A DNA stretch of 12,389 nt from Prevotellaceae bacterium (GTDB taxonomy: Bacteria; Bacteroidota; Bacteroidia; Bacteroidales; Bacteroidaceae), in the NCBI GenBank assembly GCA_021204885.1, contig JAJPYP010000116.1, positions 1 to 12,389 on the forward strand. Reading direction: 5' to 3'. Every line of letters begins with the position of its first letter. The stretch's first letter is position 1. The position numbers were made by a program, and so were the translations under genes. Shown here piece after piece: positions 6,135 through 12,389 of the stretch. Under the pieces are notes generated by a model. That model was not told where the DNA came from. It did not search any database and saw only the letters and a list, made by a program, of their open reading frames with translations.

Positions 6135-6371
6135 ATGGAAAGAAAGAAGTTGGCATTCGACAAGCGTAATTTCATCCTCCTTGCCATCGGCATGGCGGTA
6201 GTCATCATAGGTTTCCTGCTCATGACAGGACCGGGTTCCTCCGTGGACAAGTTCGAGCCCGACATATTCAGCGTAAGGCGCATCCGCGTGGCGCCGATTG
6301 TCTGCTTGGCGGGCTTCCTGTTCATGATATACGCCGTGCTGCGCAAGCCCAAAGGGGATAACAAACACTAA
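6135..6371 (+). CDS. DUF3098 family small membrane protein
   Basis: A 78-residue protein with two membrane segments, about 13-30 ([18 protein letters not shown]) and 52-68. The short loop between them contains [12 protein letters not shown], the most conserved stretch of DUF3098. Both ends are charged. The family is confined to Bacteroidetes as far as I know and has no assigned function. Its steady place between ftsX and uppP suggests a link to the envelope or division, which is only inference. AAAAAGGAACACAGC before the ATG gives a recognisable AGGA ribosome binding site. The gap to uppP is 28 bp. Confidence 0.9.
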   Translation: MERKKLAFDKRNFILLAIGMAVVIIGFLLMTGPGSSVDKFEPDIFSVRRIRVAPIVCLAGFLFMIYAVLRKPKGDNKH

Positions 6372-6399
6372 TCATCGTTTCATTCAAAACAAGACCGAC

Positions 6400-7254
6400 A
6401 TGGGAGATTTGACTGCTTGGCAAACCATTGTCATCGCCATTGTGGAGGGATTGACGGAGTTCTTGCCCGTCTCTTCTACGGGACACATGATCATTACCCA
6501 AAACCTGCTGGGCGTGGAGAGCACGGAGTTTGTCAAGGCATTTATCGTGATTATACAGTTCGGCGCCATCCTTTCGGTGGTTTGCCTGTATTGGAAACGC
6601 TTCTTCCGCCTGAACCGCAAGCCAGCGCCCCAAGGCGCGTCGGCCTTGCGAAGGTTCCTCAACAAGTTCGACTTCTACTGGAAGCTGCTCGTGGCGTTCA
6701 TTCCCGCCGCCGTATTGGGCTTCTTACTAAGCGACAAGATTGACGAACTCTTGGAGAGCGTGCCGGTGGTGGCGGTGATGTTAGTGCTGGGCGGCGTGTT
6801 CATGCTCTTCTGCGACAAGCTCTTCTCCAAGGGAAGCGAAGAGACGGAACTCACCCAGAAGCGGGCTTTCCGCATCGGTCTTTTCCAGTGCATCGCCATG
6901 ATACCGGGTGTATCGCGCTCCATGGCCACCATCGTGGGCGGCATGGCGCAACGGCTCACACGCAAGCGGGCGGCCGAGTTCTCCTTCTTCCTTGCCGTGC
7001 CCACCATGTTCGCCGCCACCGCCTATAAACTGTTGAAGCTCTTGCTTGACGGGGGCACCCACGTGTTGGCGGCCAACCTCACGGCATTGATAACAGGCAA
7101 TGTGGTGGCGTTTGTGGTGGCGTTGTTGGCCATCCGCTTCTTCATCAGCTACGTCACCAAATACGGGTTCAAGGCATTCGGTTGGTACCGCATCCTCGTG
7201 GGGGGCTTGATTCTTGTCTTGCTGCTCACGGGGCATTCCTTGGAAATAGTATAA
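6400..7254 (+). CDS. uppP: Undecaprenyl-diphosphatase UppP (BacA)
   Basis: An integral membrane phosphatase that converts undecaprenyl diphosphate to the monophosphate, recycling the lipid carrier for peptidoglycan and surface polysaccharides. Excess enzyme gives bacitracin resistance. The 284-residue length is normal. The first catalytic motif is [14 protein letters not shown] (16-29), with Glu16, Glu20 and His29. The second is PGVSRSMAT (169-177), with Arg173. About eight hydrophobic segments span the rest. A 20-residue charged loop (about 67-90) links early helices. It sits mid-operon, downstream of ftsX and DUF3098 and 28 bp before truB. Confidence 0.97.
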   Translation: MGDLTAWQTIVIAIVEGLTEFLPVSSTGHMIITQNLLGVESTEFVKAFIVIIQFGAILSVVCLYWKRFFRLNRKPAPQGASALRRFLNKFDFYWKLLVAFIPAAVLGFLLSDKIDELLESVPVVAVMLVLGGVFMLFCDKLFSKGSEETELTQKRAFRIGLFQCIAMIPGVSRSMATIVGGMAQRLTRKRAAEFSFFLAVPTMFAATAYKLLKLLLDGGTHVLAANLTALITGNVVAFVVALLAIRFFISYVTKYGFKAFGWYRILVGGLILVLLLTGHSLEIV

Positions 7255-7282
7255 CGAGTGTCTATACAACGAATAATCCGGT

Positions 7283-8038
7283 ATGTCGATGGATTTCCAA
7301 GAGGGCGAGATACTCTGCTTCAACAAGCCGCTGGGCTGGACTTCGTTCAAGTTGGTGAACCACGTGCGTTACCACTTGTGCCGCCGCTTGGGCATCAAGA
7401 AGCTGAAGGTGGGACACGCCGGCACGCTCGACCCGCTTGCCACGGGGGTGATGGTGCTCTGCACCGGCAAGGCCACCAAGCGGATAGAGGAGCTGCAACG
7501 CGGCACGAAGACCTACGTGGCCACCCTGCGTTTGGGCGCGACCACTCCCTCGTTCGACTTGGAACACGAGATAGACGGCGTCTATCCCACCGACCACATC
7601 ACCCGTGAAATGGTGGAGGAGACGTTGCAGAAGTTCAAGGGCGAGATACGACAGGTACCGCCCGCCTTCTCGGCCTGCATGGTGAAGGGCAAACGTGCCT
7701 ACGACTTGGCCCGTAAAGGCAAGGAGGTGACGCTCGAGCCCAAGACATTGTTCATTGAGGAGCTGACGTTGCTCGCCTGTAACCTGCCCGAGGAGATAAC
7801 CATTCGGGTGACTTGCAGCAAAGGTACCTATATCCGTGCCTTGGCGCGTGACATCGGCTTGGCCCTTGAAAGCGGCGCCCACCTCACGGCGTTGGAACGT
7901 GTCCGCGTGGGGAACGTGCGCCTTGAGGATTGCCTTGACCCGCTCGAGTTCAAGACGTGGATAGCGGCACAGGAAATCGAAAGCGCCGACAACGGCAAAG
8001 ACAATACAAACAACACACAACCTATAACTTCCGACTGA
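7283..8038 (+). CDS. truB: tRNA pseudouridine-55 synthase TruB
   Basis: Isomerises U55 in the T-loop of nearly all tRNAs to pseudouridine. The 251-residue chain has the TruB core: NKPLGWTSF (14-22), then [12 protein letters not shown] (44-55) with catalytic Asp50, then the [19 protein letters not shown] segment that holds RNA, and [15 protein letters not shown]. It is shorter than E. coli TruB (about 314) because the C-terminal PUA-like domain is missing, which is common outside Proteobacteria. The last ~20 residues are acidic and Asn/Thr-rich and look disordered. A second in-frame ATG two codons later is also possible. The stop is one base before the queA ATG, so the genes are coupled. Confidence 0.97.
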   Translation: MSMDFQEGEILCFNKPLGWTSFKLVNHVRYHLCRRLGIKKLKVGHAGTLDPLATGVMVLCTGKATKRIEELQRGTKTYVATLRLGATTPSFDLEHEIDGVYPTDHITREMVEETLQKFKGEIRQVPPAFSACMVKGKRAYDLARKGKEVTLEPKTLFIEELTLLACNLPEEITIRVTCSKGTYIRALARDIGLALESGAHLTALERVRVGNVRLEDCLDPLEFKTWIAAQEIESADNGKDNTNNTQPITSD

Positions 8039-8039
8039 T

Positions 8040-9098
8040 ATGAAGCTCTCCCAATTTAAATTCAAGCTCCCCGAAGAGAAAATCGCCCTGCACCCCACCC
8101 ATTACCGCGACGAGTCGCGCCTGATGGTACTGCATCGTAAAACCGGCAAGATAGAACACCGCATGTTCAAGGAGATATTAGACTACTTTGACGACAAGGA
8201 TGTTTTTATCTTCAACGACACGAAGGTATTCCCCGCGCGGCTCTACGGCAACAAGGAGAAGACCGGCGCCCGCATCGAGGTGTTCCTGCTGCGCGAGCTC
8301 AATGAAGAGCTGCGCTTATGGGACGTGCTGGTAGACCCTGCCCGCAAGATACGCATCGGCAACAAGCTCTATTTCGGCGAGGACGACTCGATGGTGGCCG
8401 AAGTGATCGACAACACCACCTCGCGCGGCCGCACCCTGCGCTTCCTGTATGACGGCCCGCACGACGAGTTCAAGAAGGCACTCTATGCGTTGGGGGAGAC
8501 ACCGCTGCCCCACAGCATCATCAACCGTCCGGTGGAACCCGAAGACGCGGAACGTTTCCAGTCTATCTTCGCCCGCAACGAAGGGGCGGTAACCGCGCCC
8601 ACCGCCAGCTTGCACTTCAGCCGTGAGCTGATGAAAAGGATGGAGATCAAAGGCATCGACTTCGCCTTCATCACGCTCCATGCCGGCTTGGGCAACTTCC
8701 GCGACATCGACGTGGAGGACTTGACCAAACACAAGACCGACTCCGAACAGATGATCGTGAGTGAGGAAGCCGTAAAAACAGTAAACCGTGCCAAAGACCT
8801 GAACAAACAGGTGTGCGCCGTGGGCACCACGGTGATGCGGGCCATTGAAAGCACCGTCAGCACGGACGGACACTTGAAGGCGTATAACGGCTGGACCAAC
8901 AAGTTCATCTTCCCGCCCTACGACTTCTCGGTGGCCAACGCCATGGTGGCCAACTTCCAGATGCCGCTCTCCACGTTGCTCATGATCGTGGCCGCCTTCG
9001 GCGGATATGAAGAGGTGATGAAGGCCTACGAGGTGGCCTTGAAGGAGGATTACCGTTTCGGTACCTACGGCGACGCCATGCTCATCATCGACAAATAG
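8040..9098 (+). CDS. queA: S-adenosylmethionine:tRNA ribosyltransferase-isomerase QueA
   Basis: Transfers the ribose part of SAM to preQ1 at tRNA position 34, giving epoxyqueuosine, the step before QueG/QueH. The 352-residue length fits the family. Visible family segments are [12 protein letters not shown] (8-19), [15 protein letters not shown] (54-68), RIEVFLL, the [10 protein letters not shown] substrate loop, [11 protein letters not shown] and the C-terminal [10 protein letters not shown]. It is the second of two adjacent tRNA-modification genes (truB, queA). folK begins 17 bp downstream. With miaB upstream, three tRNA-modification enzymes lie in this window. Confidence 0.97.
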   Translation: MKLSQFKFKLPEEKIALHPTHYRDESRLMVLHRKTGKIEHRMFKEILDYFDDKDVFIFNDTKVFPARLYGNKEKTGARIEVFLLRELNEELRLWDVLVDPARKIRIGNKLYFGEDDSMVAEVIDNTTSRGRTLRFLYDGPHDEFKKALYALGETPLPHSIINRPVEPEDAERFQSIFARNEGAVTAPTASLHFSRELMKRMEIKGIDFAFITLHAGLGNFRDIDVEDLTKHKTDSEQMIVSEEAVKTVNRAKDLNKQVCAVGTTVMRAIESTVSTDGHLKAYNGWTNKFIFPPYDFSVANAMVANFQMPLSTLLMIVAAFGGYEEVMKAYEVALKEDYRFGTYGDAMLIIDK

Positions 9099-9115
9099 CC
9101 GGCCGCGCCTTTCGC

Positions 9116-9670
9116 ATGCAACTATATCTTGGCTTGGGCAGCAACCTCGGCGACAAGGCGCAGAACTTGCGGCTTGCCGTACAGCAAATAGAAAGGCGGA
9201 TAGGGAACGTCGTCTCCCTGTCCGCCTTTCACGTCACGGCACCATGGGGATTCGACTCCCCGAACAGCTTCTTGAACGCCGCTTGCCGTGTAAATACCAA
9301 GCTTCGGCCACTATCCGTGTTGGAGATTACCCAAGCCATCGAGCGGGAAATGGGACGCACCGCCAAATCCACGGAACACGGTTACCAAGACCGCACGATA
9401 GACATTGACCTGCTCATGGCCACGGACGACGACGGCACGCCCGTCACCCTCGACACACCGCGACTGCGACTGCCGCATCCGCTCATGTTAGAACGCGCGT
9501 TCGTCATGGAACCGTTGGCGGAAGTGCTGCCGCGCCCCAAGTATTGTAATGGATGTTCTCCGGTTTCCACTTGTCTTTGGGTGTGGGGTCTTCGGCAGGA
9601 TAACCCACCGGGACAATGCCGAGCGGTACGATGTCCGTGGGCAGCTTCAACAACCGCTTCAAGAAATTGA
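9116..9670 (+). CDS. folK: 6-hydroxymethyl-7,8-dihydropterin pyrophosphokinase FolK, C-terminus replaced
   Basis: Transfers pyrophosphate from ATP to 6-hydroxymethyl-dihydropterin in folate synthesis. Residues 1-139 are a normal HPPK: LGLGSNLGDK (5-14), TAPWGF (41-46), NAACRV, the Mg-binding DRTIDIDLL (92-100, with Asp96 and Asp98) and LPHPLMLERAFVMEPLAEV (119-137). The usual end (HPxxGxT..., about 20 residues) is absent. After about Pro139 the frame enters antisense nitroreductase DNA, and the next ~45 residues are unrelated Cys/Pro/Arg-rich sequence up to 9670. The catalytic core is intact, so activity is possible, but the last strand and helix of the fold are lost. It is the last gene of the operon; no terminator follows. 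Confidence 0.88.
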   Translation: MQLYLGLGSNLGDKAQNLRLAVQQIERRIGNVVSLSAFHVTAPWGFDSPNSFLNAACRVNTKLRPLSVLEITQAIEREMGRTAKSTEHGYQDRTIDIDLLMATDDDGTPVTLDTPRLRLPHPLMLERAFVMEPLAEVLPRPKYCNGCSPVSTCLWVWGLRQDNPPGQCRAVRCPWAASTTASRN

Positions 9671-10163
9671 CCCGCTCTGAAAGGGGATAGATGCCGCACC
9701 ACACGGCACCCAAGCCCATGGCGTGTGCGGCCAACAGCAAGTTCTCGGTAGCGGCGGAAGCGTCCTCCACCCAATAATCCAGCCCTTCGTCGGGGAAGGT
9801 CTCGTTCATGTCGCCGCAAACCACGATGGCCAGCGGTGCCTTCTCTACCATACCGGCGGTGTGTATCTCCGTGGAGACGGCACCTAATAAGGCCTTCTCC
9901 TCGATGACCACGAAACGCCACGGCTGTTTGTTGCCGGCTGTAGGAGCCGCCATAGCCGCCTTGAGCAACTGCTCCACCTTCTCTTTCTCCACAGGCTGGT
10001 CCGTATAAGCACGGATACTGGTACGTGTCATGATGTTCTCGATGACCGCCTGCTCCGTAGCGGCGGCGGTATCGTTCCCTTTACAAGAGACAAAGGCCAT
10101 GTCGACCATCATTATGGTGGCGACCACGGCCAATAACCCAATCACATTCTTCCTTGTTTTCAT
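9504..10163 (-). CDS. Nitroreductase family protein with a lipoprotein-like N-terminus
   Basis: An FMN-dependent NAD(P)H oxidoreductase of the nitroreductase fold. FMN-contact motifs are RTSIRAY (47-53) and APTAGNKQPW (73-82), then LAAHAMGLGAVWCG (144-157) and PLGIVPVGYPAE. The N-terminus differs from cytoplasmic members: a basic MKTRKN, a hydrophobic stretch (8-25) and AFVSC with Cys27. This is a signal peptide with a plausible Bacteroides lipobox, so the mature protein would be a lipid-anchored periplasmic or surface protein. The natural end is probably Trp209 (HYNTW); the last ten residues (GAAALPPTVP) are antisense folK caused by stop loss. AGGA precedes the ATG. The EamA gene stops 51 bp upstream on the same strand, so an operon is likely. 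The physiological substrate is unknown. Confidence 0.88.
   Translation of the reverse strand: MKTRKNVIGLLAVVATIMMVDMAFVSCKGNDTAAATEQAVIENIMTRTSIRAYTDQPVEKEKVEQLLKAAMAAPTAGNKQPWRFVVIEEKALLGAVSTEIHTAGMVEKAPLAIVVCGDMNETFPDEGLDYWVEDASAATENLLLAAHAMGLGAVWCGIYPLSERVNFLKRLLKLPTDIVPLGIVPVGYPAEDPTPKDKWKPENIHYNTWGAAALPPTVP
9531..9541. other. Abnormal junction: folK joined tail-to-tail to the nitroreductase gene
   Basis: The + strand changes from folK (PLAEVLP, ending about 9532) to antisense nitroreductase, whose expected last residue Trp209 is coded by 9537-9539 on the - strand. Both stop codons are missing. The open frames therefore overlap in opposite directions from 9504 to 9670, and there is no intergenic region or terminator. 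This looks like a deletion or other rearrangement with its end at the nitroreductase stop. Confidence 0.6.
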
Positions 10164-10214
10164 AACTTCCTATATTTGTTTTAAATCTGTCGTTTCAAAC
10201 GTACCAATCAATCG

Positions 10215-11093
10215 CTACCCCTTCTTCTCGGCAATATAGACACCGCATAGGATGAACGCCGCGCCCAAAAGAGCCACCGGCGTGGGGCGTTCCCCAATCA
10301 TGACCATGGAACCGATGAGCGTGAAGATGGGATTCAGATAGATGTAGTTGGAGGCTTGCACGGTACCCAACCGCTTCAACACCATGTTCCACACCACATA
10401 GCAGACAAGCGACGCCAGCACGGCCAAGAAGAGGATGTTCGTGATGACCACGGGGCGCAGCAAGCCGCTTAAAGGAAACTGCCAAGGGTGCCACAGAAAG
10501 GCGGGCAGGATGGTGAGCACGCCATAGAAGAAGATCTTGCGGGTAATGAACGCCGTGGTGTAACGGGCGAAGAGCCGCCGCATGATGAGGCTATAAAAAG
10601 CCCATGAAAAGGCGGCCAGCAACGTGAGGAAATCGCCGAGCGGAGAGATCTTCAACACGAAATTACCGTTATACACCACCAACGCCACACCCAATAAAGC
10701 CAGCAAGGAACCCCCTATCAAGCCCCGCGTGGCATGCTCCTGCTTATAAAAGAGAATGGAGAGGATGGCGGTGACGAGCGGCACGGTACAGATGATGAAC
10801 GCCACGTTCGTGGCTAACGTAATGCCCAATGCGGTATTCTCGGCAAGGAAATAAAAAGAGCCGCCGGTAATGCCGCCCAGCAAGAGCCAAAACTCGTCTT
10901 TCCAGCTCTCGGCAAAGAGACGGGAACGGGAGAAAGCCCACATGCCTATATAGGCGATGAGGAAGCGCAGGAAGAAGATTTCCTGTGGCATCAGCCCGCT
11001 TGTGATAAGCACCTTGGTGGAGATATAGGTGATGCCCCACACGCCCGATATACAGACGGCGACCACATGCCATAGATGATTGCCCTTTCCCAT
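10215..11093 (-). CDS. EamA/DMT family transporter
   Basis: A 292-residue inner-membrane protein of the drug/metabolite transporter superfamily. It has about ten hydrophobic helices in two EamA halves, roughly 8-135 and 150-288. The first half contains VWGITYISTKVLI and LRFLIAYIG, the second FSWAFYSLIMRRL and NYIYLNPIFTLIGSMVMIGE, where the P-x-x-x-x-x-G/S-E pattern is typical of EamA. The short tail is AEKKG. Members export amino acids, nucleosides or other small metabolites; the substrate cannot be read from sequence. It diverges from leuS and is followed by the nitroreductase gene after 51 bp. A clear TATATTTG promoter element precedes it. Confidence 0.93.
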   Translation of the reverse strand: MGKGNHLWHVVAVCISGVWGITYISTKVLITSGLMPQEIFFLRFLIAYIGMWAFSRSRLFAESWKDEFWLLLGGITGGSFYFLAENTALGITLATNVAFIICTVPLVTAILSILFYKQEHATRGLIGGSLLALLGVALVVYNGNFVLKISPLGDFLTLLAAFSWAFYSLIMRRLFARYTTAFITRKIFFYGVLTILPAFLWHPWQFPLSGLLRPVVITNILFLAVLASLVCYVVWNMVLKRLGTVQASNYIYLNPIFTLIGSMVMIGERPTPVALLGAAFILCGVYIAEKKG

Positions 11094-11120
11094 CTTGCCG
11101 TTGCTTGGTTAAACAGGTTG

Positions 11121-11128
11121 CAAATATA
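11121..11128 (-). promoter_or_regulatory. -7 box of the EamA-nitroreductase promoter
   Basis: TATATTTG on the - strand matches TAnnTTTG exactly and is followed by CAACCTG, so transcription starts near 11115, about 20 nt before the ATG. No TTTG lies at the expected -33 distance. Confidence 0.6.
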
Positions 11129-11177
11129 CGCTATTTATTTCTTAGTTTACTTCGCTGCTAATCTGAAAATAAACACG

Positions 11178-11185
11178 TAACTTTG
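11178..11185 (+). promoter_or_regulatory. -7 box of the leuS promoter
   Basis: TAACTTTG matches TAnnTTTG exactly and is followed by CGCCCGAA. The transcript would begin near 11191, with a leader of about 60 nt. It is back to back with the EamA promoter in the 158-bp divergent region. Confidence 0.6.
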
Positions 11186-11251
11186 CGCCCGAAAAAGTCG
11201 GACACGACAGGGACAAATCATATTCTCAACCAGCTATAAAGAAGGAATCGT

Positions 11252-12389
11252 ATGGAGTATAATTTCAGGGAGATTGAAAAGAAGTGGCACCAAAGGTGGA
11301 ACGACAGCGGCATCTACCGGGTGAGGGAAGACGCGACGAAGCCCAAATACTATGTATTGAACATGTTCCCCTATCCCAGTGGCGCGGGGTTGCATGTGGG
11401 TCATCCGTTGGGCTACATCGCCTCGGACATCTATGCCCGATACAAGCGGCTGCAAGGCTTCAACGTATTGAACCCGATGGGCTTCGACGCCTACGGACTG
11501 CCCGCCGAACAGTATGCCATACAGACGGGACAACACCCGGCCATCACCACCGAACACAATATCAAGCGTTACTGCGAGCAGTTAGACAAGATAGGCTTCT
11601 CCTTCGATTGGAGCCGCAAGCTGAGCACCTGCGAGCCGGAGTATTACCAATGGACCCAATGGGCTTTCCAGAAGATGTTCAATAGCTACTATTGCAACAA
11701 ACGTTGTCAGGCACGCCCCATAGAAGAGCTTATAGAAGCTTTCTCCACCACGGGAACCGACGGATTAGACGTGGCTTGTAGCGAGGAGGTGAGCTTCACC
11801 GCCGACGAGTGGAACGCCAAAAGCGAGAAAGAACGCCAACAGTTGTTGATGAACTACCGCATCGCCTACTTGGGCGAGACCATGGTGAACTGGTGTCCGC
11901 AATTAGGCACCGTATTGGCCAACGACGAAGTGGTGGACGGCGTGAGCCAGCGCGGCGGCTATCCGGTCGTACAGAAAAAGATGCGCCAATGGTGCCTGCG
12001 CGTGTCGGCCTACGCACAACGTCTGCTGGACGGTTTGGATACCATCGACTGGACCGACTCCCTGAAAGAGACGCAACGCAACTGGATAGGCCGCAGCGAA
12101 GGTACCGAGATGCGCTTCAAAGTGAAGGAGAGCGACGTGGAGTTCACCATCTTCACCACCCGCGCCGATACCATCTTCGGCGTTACCTTCATGGTATTGG
12201 CACCCGAAAGTGAATTAGTGGCCCAAGTGACCACCCCGGCTCAACAGGCCGATGTGGACGCTTACTTGGAACGCACCAAGAAGCGCACGGAGCGGGACCG
12301 CATCAGCGACCGTCGTGTATCGGGTGTCTTCTCGGGCAGCTACGCCATCAATCCCTTTACAGGCGATGCCGTGCCCATCTGGATCAGCG
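11252..12389 (+). CDS. leuS: Leucyl-tRNA synthetase, N-terminal 379 residues (runs off the window)
   Basis: Charges tRNA-Leu with leucine. The frame opens at ATGGAGTATAATTTC and stays open to the window end. [18 protein letters not shown] (38-55) contains the class I HIGH motif as HVGH (48-51), and [16 protein letters not shown] is the LeuRS active-site segment. [18 protein letters not shown] and NWIGRSEG follow, then the CP1 editing domain begins with [15 protein letters not shown], the Thr-rich editing motif. No frameshift was seen in the translated part. The complete protein should be over 900 residues, with the KMSKS loop, anticodon-binding and C-terminal domains beyond the edge. AAAGAAGGAATCGT before the ATG gives a GGA-type ribosome binding site. 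Confidence 0.97.
   Translation, partial: MEYNFREIEKKWHQRWNDSGIYRVREDATKPKYYVLNMFPYPSGAGLHVGHPLGYIASDIYARYKRLQGFNVLNPMGFDAYGLPAEQYAIQTGQHPAITTEHNIKRYCEQLDKIGFSFDWSRKLSTCEPEYYQWTQWAFQKMFNSYYCNKRCQARPIEELIEAFSTTGTDGLDVACSEEVSFTADEWNAKSEKERQQLLMNYRIAYLGETMVNWCPQLGTVLANDEVVDGVSQRGGYPVVQKKMRQWCLRVSAYAQRLLDGLDTIDWTDSLKETQRNWIGRSEGTEMRFKVKESDVEFTIFTTRADTIFGVTFMVLAPESELVAQVTTPAQQADVDAYLERTKKRTERDRISDRRVSGVFSGSYAINPFTGDAVPIWIS

Noticed and set aside
5598..6368. 256-codon - strand open frame
   Set aside because: It is fully antisense to ftsX and the DUF3098 gene, is rich in His/Arg/Gln, and has no recognisable motif.
9116..9670. A new fusion domain at the FolK C-terminus
   Set aside because: The extra ~45 residues are the exact antisense of the conserved nitroreductase coding sequence, so they are a by-product of the junction.

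Overview
The window looks like chromosome from a Bacteroidales bacterium, most likely Bacteroidaceae. Its core genes are housekeeping and read as Bacteroides-type proteins. Several intergenic regions carry the Bacteroidetes promoter element TAnnTTTG instead of a sigma70 box, ribosome binding sites are weak, and a DUF3098 gene follows ftsX. The DNA looks GC-richer than typical Bacteroides, but I did not compute a value.

Left end (1-2150). A 21-codon C-terminal tail of a + strand gene is followed by a 17-bp perfect terminator hairpin. Then, on the - strand, come about 33 codons that read as the C-terminus of RecA. They run directly, out of frame, into the 3' side of an acetyl-CoA hydrolase/transferase gene (315-1649) that has lost its own C-terminal ~60 residues. 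The + strand tail at 1-65 resembles that missing C-terminus. An inversion with breakpoints inside two convergent genes (hydrolase and recA) would explain all three pieces. Upstream of the hydrolase is a small membrane-anchored protein of unknown function (1737-2144).

Middle (2150-4330). The gap before miaB holds a candidate stand-alone small RNA on the - strand, about 75 nt, with its own promoter and terminator. miaB (tRNA ms2i6A37 methylthiotransferase) follows on the + strand. After it lies an intergenic array of eight 23-bp repeats, each centred on the palindrome AAGCGCTT.

Main operon (4333 to about 9540, + strand). Seven tightly packed genes: a zinc-finger SAM methyltransferase, ftsX, a DUF3098 protein, uppP, truB, queA and folK. 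They join cell division, recycling of the envelope lipid carrier, tRNA modification and folate synthesis. folK has lost its last ~20 codons and runs straight into the 3' end of a convergent nitroreductase gene. This is the second abnormal gene junction in the window.

Right end (9537-12389). An EamA/DMT transporter and a lipoprotein-type nitroreductase form a - strand pair. leuS diverges from them on the + strand and runs off the window. The two junctions (about 343 and 9537) are either real rearrangements or assembly errors, and read-level data would decide. No CRISPR, insertion sequence, phage gene, tRNA or rRNA was recognised.
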